From: Myxosarcina sp. GA_180221_E-2-1-MAG-40_15 | Lineage (GTDB): Bacteria; Cyanobacteriota; Cyanobacteriia; Cyanobacteriales; Xenococcaceae | Direction: 5' to 3' | Length of the DNA: 58,374 nucleotides | Assembly (NCBI GenBank): GCA_020692205.1 | Contig: JAIMKV010000024.1 | Coordinates: forward strand, 1-58,374 | In this document: one piece after another, positions 9,282-18,236 of the stretch | Position numbering within the stretch: the stretch's first letter is position 1 | Layout of the letters: each line of letters starts with the position of its first letter | Made by a program: the position numbers and the translations under genes | The notes under the pieces: model-generated | The model's database searches: none | What the model saw: the letters and a program-made list of their open reading frames with translations, nothing else | Told to the model about the DNA's origin: nothing

Positions 9282-10088
9282 TCAAGGATTGGGTTTAGGT
9301 TGTTGGAATTGATAGATGTCTTGAATTACCTGTACCCAACCAGCGGCAAGAGATTGTAAAATGCGATCGCCTTTTGCTTGATTAGCTACAGTTGCATCCC
9401 CCATCACGCCGCTCTTGCTTAATTCTCTTGTTAGCCAAGCAAAAGGTAGTTTGCCTTCCATATCTAACAGGCTGTCTTGTGGTAATCCTTGAGGATACTC
9501 TTTAACTGCGAGATCCATTTGAACTTGTTTGGGTAACAAAGACAGCATAATACTAGTTTCTGCGTCTCCTGCATGAATGCCATATTTTTGTTCTTGGGGT
9601 GTCAGTAAATCAGCAGCATTATGAGGCACACACCAGGTAAACAGAGGAAACACGGCAAAATCTGTATATTCTTGGTGGAGATCTCTGGCAGCTATCTCCA
9701 TAATTTGTGGCTGTCCTCCGTGAGAATTCATCAATACTAATTTGCGAAAACCGGAGCGATAGATGCTAAGAGCCATTTCTTTAATTACAGACAATAGAGT
9801 GTTGGCACTAAGGGTAATTGTGCCAGGAAAACCCCAGTGTTCATTTGATTTTCCATAATAGAGACAGGGCAAAGCATAAGCGGGAATATTGGGTAACTGC
9901 TCTAGCGCTTTACCCAACACTCCTAAACTAATGGCAGAATCCACCGCAAGCGGTAAATGAGGACCATGTTGTTCGATCGCGCCTATAGGTTGGATAATTA
10001 CTACATTTTCCTTGTCTGGCATCTGGTCAATTTCTTGCCAAGTTAGATAGGGAAAGTAGCATTGCGGGGGAATAAAACCGTGCATCAT
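9282..10088 (-). CDS. Creatininase-family amidohydrolase
   Basis: Member of the creatininase/MftE metal-dependent amidase superfamily (268 residues). Predicted metal ligands are Glu39, His41, Asp50, His123 (in NSHGG) and Glu177 (in GDAETS). The IEQHGPHLPL block is diagnostic. Relatives hydrolyse creatinine, formamidopyrimidine intermediates or peptide amides, so the substrate is not known here. Its 3' end is convergent with the M41-like gene. A small palindrome (9276-9290) overlaps the stop codon and may end transcription from either side. Confidence 0.85.
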   Translation of the reverse strand: MMHGFIPPQCYFPYLTWQEIDQMPDKENVVIIQPIGAIEQHGPHLPLAVDSAISLGVLGKALEQLPNIPAYALPCLYYGKSNEHWGFPGTITLSANTLLSVIKEMALSIYRSGFRKLVLMNSHGGQPQIMEIAARDLHQEYTDFAVFPLFTWCVPHNAADLLTPQEQKYGIHAGDAETSIMLSLLPKQVQMDLAVKEYPQGLPQDSLLDMEGKLPFAWLTRELSKSGVMGDATVANQAKGDRILQSLAAGWVQVIQDIYQFQQPKPNP

Positions 10089-10430
10089 AAGGATTGCCTT
10101 GATTCATTAAAATTAATTTTATTGGCTAGAAGCGATCGCCAATTTATCTTGCTTTTGATGCTAATGTTACTAGCTAGTCAAATATACTGAACTAATTTTG
10201 GCTAATCTTTTTCTCCAGCAGCGTTTTTACGATTAATTATCTGGAAATATTGAGCCAGAAAATCTTGTTCAGGTTTACTTTAGCTTGCTATATCTTAGCT
10301 ATATAATTTCTTGTCTAACTTATTAGATTCTTTAAAAAATAGATATAAATACCTAGATATAATTGCGACATAATCATAAATACTACAAACATCTTTTTTT
10401 GCCTAAGCGAAAAAAGATAGTTATTTAATC
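10089..10430. other. Intergenic region with a hairpin at the end
   Basis: No ORF of note or tRNA is seen. The stretch is AT-rich and contains one HIP1 site. The only clear structure is the 12-bp hairpin just before the next gene, listed separately. Confidence 0.6.
10391..10418 (+). promoter_or_regulatory. 12-bp hairpin just upstream of a small membrane gene
   Basis: ATCTTTTTTTGC pairs with GCGAAAAAAGAT across a CTAA loop, 12 bp with one T-G wobble. It ends 12 bases before the ATG at 10431, which has no visible Shine-Dalgarno. It could stabilise or gate the leader of that gene. Confidence 0.45.
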
Positions 10431-10775
10431 ATGAAAAATTCGCAAAATAATCAAAGTATATTATTTATACTGCTCAAAAACAGCATTATACAGTTTGTAG
10501 CAGGTTTATTATCTCTTTTAATTATCCTTAAAGTAGCTAATGTAATTGACGAAAAAATAATTCAAATTGGCTTAAAATCTCTGGGTTACGGATTCTTTTG
10601 CTATTTAACTACCCCTTTGATGATTTACTGGCTAGCCTATGCTAGTGAAGGAGTAGCTACGGTCAAAAAAATGGCGATTACTGTTGCTTTGACTGCCTTA
10701 TATAGCTACATAATTTGGGATGCTTACTTCTTTTTCCGAGGTGCGATCGCTTCTTTATTTTCAGCAACTAGTTAG
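10431..10775 (+). CDS. Small hypothetical membrane protein
   Basis: I do not recognise this 114-residue protein. Three hydrophobic segments (about 18-38, 46-70 and 78-110) and Lys/Asn-rich ends suggest a small integral membrane protein with a cytoplasmic N terminus. Codon use and a HIP1 site near its end match the neighbours, so it is probably a real native gene. It is not clearly linked to an operon. Confidence 0.6.
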   Translation: MKNSQNNQSILFILLKNSIIQFVAGLLSLLIILKVANVIDEKIIQIGLKSLGYGFFCYLTTPLMIYWLAYASEGVATVKKMAITVALTALYSYIIWDAYFFFRGAIASLFSATS

Positions 10776-10873
10776 ACAAATCATTAATTGGAGTTTAGCT
10801 CATTGATGATAAATAGCCATGATAGAATAACTCACATCTAATACCGTAGCTCAAGCTGTAAATTTGGTAGAAC

Positions 10874-11353
10874 ATGGCAGAGGAAACAAATAAGCAAGAT
10901 CAGGCAAGGCCATCAGCAGAAAAAAAGGCAGATGCGAAACCTGCTGCTAAAGCGGCAGCTAAAAAAGCTCAACCACCGAAGCTGGAGGACAAACCTTTTA
11001 GTGAATTTATTCAGGAGCATTATCTTCCAGCATTAAAAGAAGCTATGGCTGCCGAGGGCATTGAAGACGTTGATTTTACTTTTGTGCAGCAAGGAGTACC
11101 AATTAAAGGAGCAAACTCTAATGAACCCTGTTGGCAGGTAGTGGGTAAATGGCAAAATGGCGATCGCGCCTTTAATCTTTATTTTCCTGATGAAGATATT
11201 AAAGGTCAAAAAGCATTTTCTTATTCCACTTACGGTAATGCTCCCAGCACCATTGAATCTTTTATGATTGATGAGAGAAGAGTTAATCTTGAACTTCTGG
11301 TGATGTATACTCTGCAACGTCTTAATGCTCAAAAGTGGCTGACGAGGAATTAG
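10874..11353 (+). CDS. DUF2996 family protein
   Basis: Conserved cyanobacterial and plastid family of unknown function (159 residues). A Lys/Ala-rich, probably disordered N terminus (about 1-35) precedes a globular domain with FPDEDIKGQKAFS, ESFMIDERRVNLELL and a C-terminal QRLNAQKWL motif. No export signal is seen. The AUG lies 99 bases after the previous gene. Confidence 0.8.
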   Translation: MAEETNKQDQARPSAEKKADAKPAAKAAAKKAQPPKLEDKPFSEFIQEHYLPALKEAMAAEGIEDVDFTFVQQGVPIKGANSNEPCWQVVGKWQNGDRAFNLYFPDEDIKGQKAFSYSTYGNAPSTIESFMIDERRVNLELLVMYTLQRLNAQKWLTRN

Positions 11354-11386
11354 CTTGGTCAAGGTGAAGTTTGGTAGCGCAGATTG

Positions 11387-11410
11387 CGGGCTAGAACAAT
11401 TTTTAGCCCG
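11387..11410 (+). terminator. Possible terminator hairpin after DUF2996 gene
   Basis: CGGGCTA and TAGCCCG form a perfect 7-bp stem with a 10-base loop, 34 bases after the stop codon. Only a short ATTTG follows, so it is a weak intrinsic terminator at best. Confidence 0.4.
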
Positions 11411-11514
11411 ATTTGTGCCTAATGGTGACAATTTAGCAAACGGTTAATCTTGGTTTACTCATTACGGCGATTTATGTTGTAATTGGCATAAATACAGAAT
11501 TAGCCTTAGTCGAT

Positions 11515-11901
11515 ATGCTGGTATACATTTTGCTATTTAATGCAGGCACAGATAATGAAGGGATTCATACTGTTCAAATGGGCGATCGCAATACCATCTT
11601 GATGTTCCACAAAGAAGATGATGCTCTTCGCTATGCTGGACTACTAGAAGCCCAAGACTTTCCTGAGCCGAAAGTAGAAGCGATTGATTCGGATGAAGTA
11701 GAACAGTTTTGCCGTCAGGCAGATTATGACTGGAAAATTGTCGAGCCTGAACAATTAGAAATTCCCCCAGAGAAAAACGTAGACGATCTCAGTTGGAATG
11801 AAAGCCAACAGCAAGAAAATATAGATACGGATTCAGACACTGAATCAATTCCCAATGATGAGCTGGATCGAATTCGCCGTCAACTCGAAGGATTGCTTTA
11901 A
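11515..11901 (+). CDS. DUF3110 family protein
   Basis: Conserved cyanobacterial/plastid protein of unknown function (128 residues). The N-terminal domain (MLVYILLFNAGTDNEGIHT, then LMFHKEDDALRYAGLLEAQ) is the family hallmark. The C terminus from about residue 85 is very acidic (Asp/Glu/Gln-rich) and likely disordered. Soluble, no membrane segment. Confidence 0.8.
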   Translation: MLVYILLFNAGTDNEGIHTVQMGDRNTILMFHKEDDALRYAGLLEAQDFPEPKVEAIDSDEVEQFCRQADYDWKIVEPEQLEIPPEKNVDDLSWNESQQQENIDTDSDTESIPNDELDRIRRQLEGLL

Positions 11902-11943
11902 AGTGATCAAGAATGAGGTGTAAGGATTAAGCAAAACTCATAA

Positions 11944-12093
11944 GCTATGAGCTATGAGCATTACTAAGTAAAGCGGTGTTGGTGAATCAAGGTGTGAAAA
12001 TTAGATTTATTTGCTTAATTCAGATTTCTTAAAAGCTAAAAGCTAAAAGCTACGAACAGAAATACTGTATACGTCATATCCAAATTCACCAAC
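11944..12093. repeat. Heptad repeats and inverted repeat upstream of murQ (MITE-like)
   Basis: GCTATGA occurs twice in tandem (11944-11957) and AAAAGCT three times in tandem (12031-12051). Between and around them a 10-bp inverted repeat GTTGGTGAAT (11978-11987) / ATTCACCAAC (12084-12093) encloses the second heptad array. Short tandem heptads are common in cyanobacterial intergenic DNA. The inverted repeat could mark a small palindromic element. Confidence 0.5.
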
Positions 12094-12134
12094 GTCAGTA
12101 AAGCTTTTATACATCAAAACTAGCAAAGTCATAT

Positions 12135-13043
12135 ATGGATGATTCACAGTCGCGGGGGCATTTATTAACCGAACAAATTAATCCCCAAAGTCAGAACTTA
12201 GACAGCTTATCCACTTTAGAAATAGTCGATTTATTCAATCTAGAAGATCAACAGACGCTCAAGGCGATCGCCCTGGCTCGTGTCCCTTTGGCCAAAACTA
12301 TTGATGTGGTTGCTACTGCGTTTGGACAAGGTGGTAGATTATTTTATGTCGGTGCTGGTACTAGCGGCAGATTAGGGGTTTTAGATGCAGCAGAATGTCC
12401 TCCCACCTTTTGTACTCCTCCAGAATTGGTTCAGGGAATTTTAGCTGGTGGTGCAGCAGCTTTGCTCAAAAGTTCTGAAGCTTTAGAGGATCGCCCAGAA
12501 GATGGAGCTGAGGCAATTAGCGATCGCCAAGTAAGTAGCGCAGATGTAGTTGTCGGTATTACTGCAGGAGGAACTACGCCATTTGTTCATGGAGCATTAC
12601 GAGAGGCTAAATTGCGAGGGGCGACAACTGTTGCCATGAGTTGCGTTAGTGCCGAACAAGTTCCGCTTGATGCTGATCTTGATATTCGCCTGTTGGTAGG
12701 TGCGGAAATTCTCGCTGGTTCGACTAGACTTAAAGCAGGTACAGTAACTAAAATGGCGTTAAACATTATTTCGACGGGAGCAATGGTACGCTACGGTAAA
12801 GTATATGGCAATCGGATGATTGATGTGGCGGTCACAAATAATAAGCTTCGCGATCGCGCTTTACGGATCATTAGCGATTTAACCAAACTAGATCGCCAAG
12901 CAGCCGAGGAATTATTAGCCCAAAGCCAAAACAAGGTAAAGCTAGCTCTTTTAATGCATTGGACTGGTTTGGATGCAACGGCAGCAGAGGCTTTATTACA
13001 TGAGCATCAGGGAAACCTGCGATCGCTAATCGATCAACACTAA
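12135..13043 (+). CDS. murQ: N-acetylmuramic acid 6-phosphate etherase
   Basis: Cytoplasmic peptidoglycan-recycling enzyme that cleaves the lactyl ether of MurNAc-6-phosphate to give GlcNAc-6-phosphate and D-lactate. It is 302 residues long with the N-terminal RGHLLTEQINPQSQNLD signature, an SIS sugar-phosphate isomerase domain (about 50-215) with GAGTSGRLGVLDAAECPPTF, and the helical C-terminal part. The site-2 protease gene follows after 26 bases on the same strand. No MurNAc kinase (anmK) is visible nearby. Confidence 0.95.
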   Translation: MDDSQSRGHLLTEQINPQSQNLDSLSTLEIVDLFNLEDQQTLKAIALARVPLAKTIDVVATAFGQGGRLFYVGAGTSGRLGVLDAAECPPTFCTPPELVQGILAGGAAALLKSSEALEDRPEDGAEAISDRQVSSADVVVGITAGGTTPFVHGALREAKLRGATTVAMSCVSAEQVPLDADLDIRLLVGAEILAGSTRLKAGTVTKMALNIISTGAMVRYGKVYGNRMIDVAVTNNKLRDRALRIISDLTKLDRQAAEELLAQSQNKVKLALLMHWTGLDATAAEALLHEHQGNLRSLIDQH

Positions 13044-13069
13044 CATTACCTAAGATACTTAAATAACGA

Positions 13070-14575
13070 ATGATAGACGGATCAGAATCTTTTGCCACTT
13101 TTATTCTTTTGGCTGCTGTTGTCGCCATTCTAGTCTGGGGATACAACAGAGCTAAGATCTATGGCAGACTGGGAATTCTAGCTTGGCTGCAATCAATTGT
13201 TCTGATGAGTCCTTGGCTATTGTTTTTTGGCTTGTTTGCTCTAGGCATATATCTTAATTTAGTCGGCATACTGTTTTTATTATTAGCTTCAATTGCCGTT
13301 TACATCTGGCTAGGCAAAAAACTTAGAGCAGCAGGACAAGAAGCCTTGTTAAAGCAAAAAGCAGCGGAAAAAATCAAACAACAGGCTGAAATAGAACAGC
13401 AATCACCTTCATCAAGTTCTAATGAATTTGAGCAAAAAGCCATAGTAGAAGTATCACCCATTCCTGACGAGGATTTGACCGCATTAAAGGGAATTTTTGG
13501 CATTGATACCTTTTTTGCGACGGAAACTATTCCCTATCAAGATGGTGCAATCTTTAAAGGTAATCTTCGGGGTGAACCAGATATCGCCCATTCTAAGATG
13601 AGTCAAAAGTTAGAACAGGCTTTTGATGATAAATATCGCTTATTTTTGGTAGAAAGTCCTGAAGAAAGACCTGTAGTCGTTATTTTACCCAAAACTAATG
13701 ACCCTCAAACCACCACCCTGGTACAGAAAAATCTAGCGTTAGTATTGTTGGTTGGCACAATTTTGACTAGCCTAGAGTCCGCCAGCTTATTGCAAGGGTT
13801 TGATTTATTTAATGATTTTAGTCGCTATGGCGAAGCTATTCCCCTTAGTTTAGGATTATGGTCTGTATTAATTGCCCATGAAATTGGTCATCGAATCGTA
13901 GCCAACCGTTACCAGATTCGTCTCAGTATTCCCTTCTTTTTACCTACCTGGCAAATCGGCTCTTTTGGAGCAATTACTCGTTTTGAGTCTTTGTTACCCA
14001 ATCGTACAGCATTATTTGATATCTCTTTTGCTGGTCCCGCCGTAGCAGGAGTTGTTTCGTTATTGCTGTTGGTTTTTGGTCTAACTCTGTCGCATCCTGG
14101 CAGTATGTTTCAGTTACCCACAGAATTCTTTCGCGCTTCGATCTTAGTCGGAACTTTGGCTAAAGTAATTCTCGGCTCAGCTTTAGAGACGGCTGTGGTC
14201 GATATTCATCCTTTGGTAGTGATTGGCTGGCTAGGCTTGGTAATCACCGCTTTAAATCTCTTGCCCGCAGGGAAGTTAGACGGTGGCAGAATCGTTCACG
14301 CTATTTATGGACGTAAAACTGCTAGACGTACTACCTTAGCAACTCTGATTATTTTGGGAATCGTTTCGTTGTTTAATCCTGCTAACCCAATACCTCTATA
14401 TTGGTCAGTATTGATTTTGTTTTTACAGCGAGATTTAGAACGTCCAGTACAAAATGAATTAACTGAACCAGACGATAGTAGGGCTGCCTGGGCTTTGTTG
14501 GCACTGTTTTTAATGTTGGCAACCTTAATTCCTCTTAGTGCTAGTTTGGCCGGTCGGATTGGCTTAGGTGCTTAG
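13070..14575 (+). CDS. Site-2 protease family (EGY-type) intramembrane metalloprotease
   Basis: M50 intramembrane zinc protease of 501 residues. Two N-terminal membrane segments (about 8-25 and 45-75) and a charged soluble region (about 80-215) precede a polytopic core. The core has HEIGH at 270-274 (His270, Glu271, His274) and NLLPAGKLDGGR with Asp404 as third zinc ligand. This layout and the NLLPxGxLDGGR motif match the EGY/cyanobacterial S2P group. The substrate, probably a membrane-bound anti-sigma factor or transporter, is unknown. Confidence 0.88.
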   Translation: MIDGSESFATFILLAAVVAILVWGYNRAKIYGRLGILAWLQSIVLMSPWLLFFGLFALGIYLNLVGILFLLLASIAVYIWLGKKLRAAGQEALLKQKAAEKIKQQAEIEQQSPSSSSNEFEQKAIVEVSPIPDEDLTALKGIFGIDTFFATETIPYQDGAIFKGNLRGEPDIAHSKMSQKLEQAFDDKYRLFLVESPEERPVVVILPKTNDPQTTTLVQKNLALVLLVGTILTSLESASLLQGFDLFNDFSRYGEAIPLSLGLWSVLIAHEIGHRIVANRYQIRLSIPFFLPTWQIGSFGAITRFESLLPNRTALFDISFAGPAVAGVVSLLLLVFGLTLSHPGSMFQLPTEFFRASILVGTLAKVILGSALETAVVDIHPLVVIGWLGLVITALNLLPAGKLDGGRIVHAIYGRKTARRTTLATLIILGIVSLFNPANPIPLYWSVLILFLQRDLERPVQNELTEPDDSRAAWALLALFLMLATLIPLSASLAGRIGLGA

Positions 14576-14743
14576 TTGTGCTGAGGTTACTAATCATAGA
14601 TAACTTAAGCTACTTAGAGGTTGTTGCCTCATAGAGTTAATTGTCTAAATACTAAAAAACGACCATGACTTTGAAAAGATCATGAATCGCATCTTGAGTA
14701 ATTATTTTTTACTTTGCTCTTACTGTAGAGAAGTTTATTGGGC

Positions 14744-14846
14744 GGAGAGGATAGGGCTAGGTTTTAACCAACCAAACAAACCTCCTTGGATTTTTAGCTT
14801 TTAAAGACATAATATAAGATTAACTAGCCTTTAAATTGTCCTCTCC
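14744..14846. repeat. Rod-like inverted repeat, candidate small RNA or palindromic element
   Basis: GGAGAGGA (14744-14751) pairs with TCCTCTCC (14839-14846). After an internal loop GGGCTAG (14754-14760) pairs with CTAGCCT (14824-14830). The apical loop on the plus strand contains CCTCCTT (from 14791), identical to the anti-Shine-Dalgarno core. The two nested perfect or near-perfect helices are seen directly; transcription is not shown. Confidence 0.45.
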
Positions 14847-15127
14847 TAGGTCTTTTCGCAAACTTAATCAGACTTCCCAATGAAATAGTTTGTAGAGTTG
14901 AATTTGATGGTAAAGCGGTCAAAAAAGTTACAACTAATTTATTATGTATCACCGCACAATAACTAAACCTAGTCTTGATACTTCAGCAAATAGCCTATCT
15001 GGCTAAGATTACGAATTTTCTTAATAGTATTAGGTCGTTACATAGACCGTAATTATTAATAATAATTCGCCTATTTTTTGCTCAATCTATAAATAAGCTA
15101 TTGTGTAGATTCATAGCGGGAGGTACT

Positions 15128-15136
15128 TGCTATAAT
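15128..15136 (+). promoter_or_regulatory. Extended -10 promoter upstream of polA
   Basis: TGC followed by TATAAT is a perfect extended -10 element. Start would be near 15143, giving a polA leader of about 150 nt. A hairpin, AAGAAGC (15147-15153) / GCTTCTT (15161-15167), sits at the very 5' end of the predicted transcript and could stabilise it. No good -35 is seen. Confidence 0.5.
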
Positions 15137-15293
15137 CTGCCTTGGGAAGAAGCTTGGTGTGCTTCTTTGTACCTATGACTAAATTAGCACTATTGAAAGT
15201 GTAAAACCAGTCTTATTTATCAATGTTTACAGTGTTTAACAAACTGAAACATTACCTTTATTTTAATCTTATTTTCTGCTCAAAATCAATCTT

Positions 15294-18236
15294 ATGCCCT
15301 CTGCTGTTGTACTTAACTCTACTACTCCAAACAATACTAAACCGCTGCTAATTTTAGTGGATGGTCATTCTTTAGCTTTTCGTGCTTATTATGCTTTTAA
15401 TAATTCGCGACGGGAGCCATTAGTTACCTCTGCGGGCATCCCTACTAGTATTTGCTTTGGATTTATCAATTCTTTATTGCAGGTATTGGAGGTAGAATCC
15501 CCACAATTTATGGCGATCGCTTTCGATTTAAGTGAACCAACTTTTCGCCATGAAGCCGATGACAACTACAAGAGCGATCGCGTCGATACTCCCGATGATT
15601 TTATTCCTGATATCCACAACCTAAAAAAGTTACTCCAGGCATTTAATCTGACTATTGTCACTCAGCCAGGATATGAAGCCGATGATATTTTAGGAACAAT
15701 TGCCACTAAAGCTAGTGCAGCAGGCTATCGAGTCAAAATTGTCACTGGCGATCGCGATTTATTTCAACTAGTAGACGATGAGAGAGGAATTAGCGTTTTA
15801 TATTTGCACAATCAAGTTTTTAGAAAAGCAGCTCAAAGCTATACTGAGTTTGATCGAGCAGGAGTAATCGAGAAGATGGGAGTTACTCCTGAACAGATCG
15901 TAGATTTCAAAGCTCTTTGTGGCGATAAATCCGACTGTATTCCTGGAGTGAAAGGAATTGGCGAAAAAACGGCAATTAAGCTTTTAGGAGAGTATCCAAC
16001 TTTAGCAGAAGTTTATCACAACCTAGACCAAATTAAAGGAGCAACTAAAAACAAATTAGCCACAGGTACAGAAGACGCATGGCACTCACAGTTTTTGGCA
16101 AAGATTGAAATCAATTCTCCCCTGGAAGTCAATTTAACCGACTGTAAGTTAGTTGGGTTTGAGCCAGATAATGTCTTGCCACTGCTCAAAGAATTAGAGT
16201 TAAACAAAGCAATCAGCAATCTAAATAAACTCCAGGTAAAACTTGGCGGCGAAGCTGAAATCAAAGTAATTGATGTTATCCCTACAGGAACAAAAGATCA
16301 AAATGGTCAACTTAGTTTATTTGAGGATAGTGTCCCTGCTGATCTAGAACCAGAAGAACTTGTGGAGCTATTTAAACCTCAATTAAGCACGCAAATTATT
16401 GATACCGAAGCTCAGTTAAAGCAGCTAGTTAAGACATTAAAAAAACATACCGATCCTGAAAAACCTGTGGCTTGGGATACCGAAACTACTTCTTTAGAAA
16501 CTCATCTAGCCGAGTTAGTTGGTATTGGCTGTTGTTGGGGCGATCGCGATACCGATATTGCCTATATTCCCATGGCTCACACAGAAGGAACACAATTAAA
16601 CCAAGAATTAGTTTTGGCTACCCTTAAGCCAATTTTAAATAGCGATCGCTATCCCAAGGCGCTACAAAATGCTAAATTTGATCGCTTAGTGTTACTTCAC
16701 CAGGGGATTAATCTGGCAGGAGTAGTATTTGATACCATGTTGGCAAGCTATGTACTCAATCCCGAAATGACTCATAACCTAGGGGATTTATCTAAACGCT
16801 ATGGGTTAGAAATTACTGCCAAAAGCTACAAAGATCTGGGTATACCAAAAGGTAAGACGATTGCCGATTTGGACATTGCGGTGGTGGCAGATTATTGTGG
16901 ACTAGATGCCTATGCAACCTATTATTTAGTGGGTAAGTTAAAAGCTGAGCTAATTAAGTTTCCTCAGCTAGCAAAACTACTGTTGGAAGTAGAGCAACCT
17001 TTAGAGCCCGTATTAGCGACGATGGAAAATACGGGCATCAGATTAGATACCGCATACCTGCATCAATTTTCTCAGCAGCTAAATCAAGATCTGCACCAGC
17101 TGGAACAATCAACTTATGCAGCAGCGGGAGAAGAATTTAATTTAAGTTCCCCCAAGCAACTGAGCGTAATCTTGTTTGACAAACTAGGATTAGATCGTCA
17201 AAAGTCTCGTAAAACTAAGACAGGCTATTCCACCAATCAACAGACACTAGAAAAGCTGCGCGGCGAGCATCCTGTGATTGACAATATGCTAGAATATCGT
17301 ACTTTAGCTAAACTGAAGTCAACTTATGTTGATGCTTTACCCTTGCTGGTACGCCAAGAAACAAGAAGACTACATACGGACTTTAATCAATCAGTGGTTG
17401 CCACAGGAAGATTGTCTTCTTCTAATCCTAACCTGCAAAACATTCCGATTCGGACTGAGTTTTCTCGTCAGATACGCAAAGCATTTATTCCTCAAGAAGG
17501 TTGGCTGCTAGTAGCCGCTGACTATTCCCAAATTGAATTGAGAATTCTGGCGCACCTAAGTCAAGAGCCAGTTTTAGTCGATGCCTACCGTAATAGCAGA
17601 GATGTCCATCGCGTGACGGCTCAATTATTGTTTGACAAAGAAAACATTACTTCAGAAGAAAGACGCTTGGGTAAAATTATTAACTTCGGCGTGATCTATG
17701 GCATGGGAGCGCAAAGATTTTCCCGAGAATCTGGTTTAAAAGCCGATGTTGGCAAACAGTTTATCGAGAAATACCGTCAAACATACGCCAAAGTATTTGA
17801 GTATTTAGAAGGAGTCAAAAAACAGGCGATCGCCCTAGGTTATGTTAATACTATTCTCGGCAGAAGACGATACATCAATCTAATTAGCGACAGTCTCAAA
17901 CAGCTACGCGGTAGTAACCCTGAATCCATAGATTTAGCCAGCTTGAAGTATAGCCATACCGATGCCCAGATCTTAAGAGCAGCAGCGAATTCGCCCATCC
18001 AGGGTTCGAGTGCTGATATCATTAAAATTGCCATGATTAAACTACAGGGTATTTTGCCAGACTATCAGGCTAAATTATTACTGCAAGTACATGATGAATT
18101 AGTGCTGGAAGTACCTCCAGAAGAGTGGTTAGAATTACAACCCATCATTAAGTCAACTATGGAAAATGCCGTAAAGTTAAATATTCCCCTAGCTGTAGAT
18201 ATTAATGCCGGTAAAAACTGGATGGAAGCAAAGTAA
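15294..18236 (+). CDS. polA: DNA polymerase I
   Basis: Replication and repair polymerase of 980 residues. Three domains are present: the N-terminal 5'-nuclease (about 15-310, starting LVDGHSLAFRAYYAF, with GIPGVKGIGEKTA-like helix-hairpin-helix), the 3'-5' exonuclease, and the family A polymerase (about 600-980). The exonuclease has intact metal ligands Asp395 and Glu397 in VAWDTET, so proofreading is predicted. Polymerase motif A has Asp743 in ADYSQIELR, motif B is RRLGKIINFGVIYG, and motif C has Asp934 in QVHDELV. It stands alone, behind the promoter at 15128. Confidence 0.97.
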   Translation: MPSAVVLNSTTPNNTKPLLILVDGHSLAFRAYYAFNNSRREPLVTSAGIPTSICFGFINSLLQVLEVESPQFMAIAFDLSEPTFRHEADDNYKSDRVDTPDDFIPDIHNLKKLLQAFNLTIVTQPGYEADDILGTIATKASAAGYRVKIVTGDRDLFQLVDDERGISVLYLHNQVFRKAAQSYTEFDRAGVIEKMGVTPEQIVDFKALCGDKSDCIPGVKGIGEKTAIKLLGEYPTLAEVYHNLDQIKGATKNKLATGTEDAWHSQFLAKIEINSPLEVNLTDCKLVGFEPDNVLPLLKELELNKAISNLNKLQVKLGGEAEIKVIDVIPTGTKDQNGQLSLFEDSVPADLEPEELVELFKPQLSTQIIDTEAQLKQLVKTLKKHTDPEKPVAWDTETTSLETHLAELVGIGCCWGDRDTDIAYIPMAHTEGTQLNQELVLATLKPILNSDRYPKALQNAKFDRLVLLHQGINLAGVVFDTMLASYVLNPEMTHNLGDLSKRYGLEITAKSYKDLGIPKGKTIADLDIAVVADYCGLDAYATYYLVGKLKAELIKFPQLAKLLLEVEQPLEPVLATMENTGIRLDTAYLHQFSQQLNQDLHQLEQSTYAAAGEEFNLSSPKQLSVILFDKLGLDRQKSRKTKTGYSTNQQTLEKLRGEHPVIDNMLEYRTLAKLKSTYVDALPLLVRQETRRLHTDFNQSVVATGRLSSSNPNLQNIPIRTEFSRQIRKAFIPQEGWLLVAADYSQIELRILAHLSQEPVLVDAYRNSRDVHRVTAQLLFDKENITSEERRLGKIINFGVIYGMGAQRFSRESGLKADVGKQFIEKYRQTYAKVFEYLEGVKKQAIALGYVNTILGRRRYINLISDSLKQLRGSNPESIDLASLKYSHTDAQILRAAANSPIQGSSADIIKIAMIKLQGILPDYQAKLLLQVHDELVLEVPPEEWLELQPIIKSTMENAVKLNIPLAVDINAGKNWMEAK

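Larger units (their letters stand above)
14576..15293. other. 718-base intergenic region upstream of polA
   Basis: No protein-coding ORF or tRNA is recognised. It holds two structures listed separately: a 103-nt rod-like inverted repeat (14744-14846) and an extended -10 promoter followed by a hairpin (15128-15167). The rest is AT-rich with no clear signal. Confidence 0.6.
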
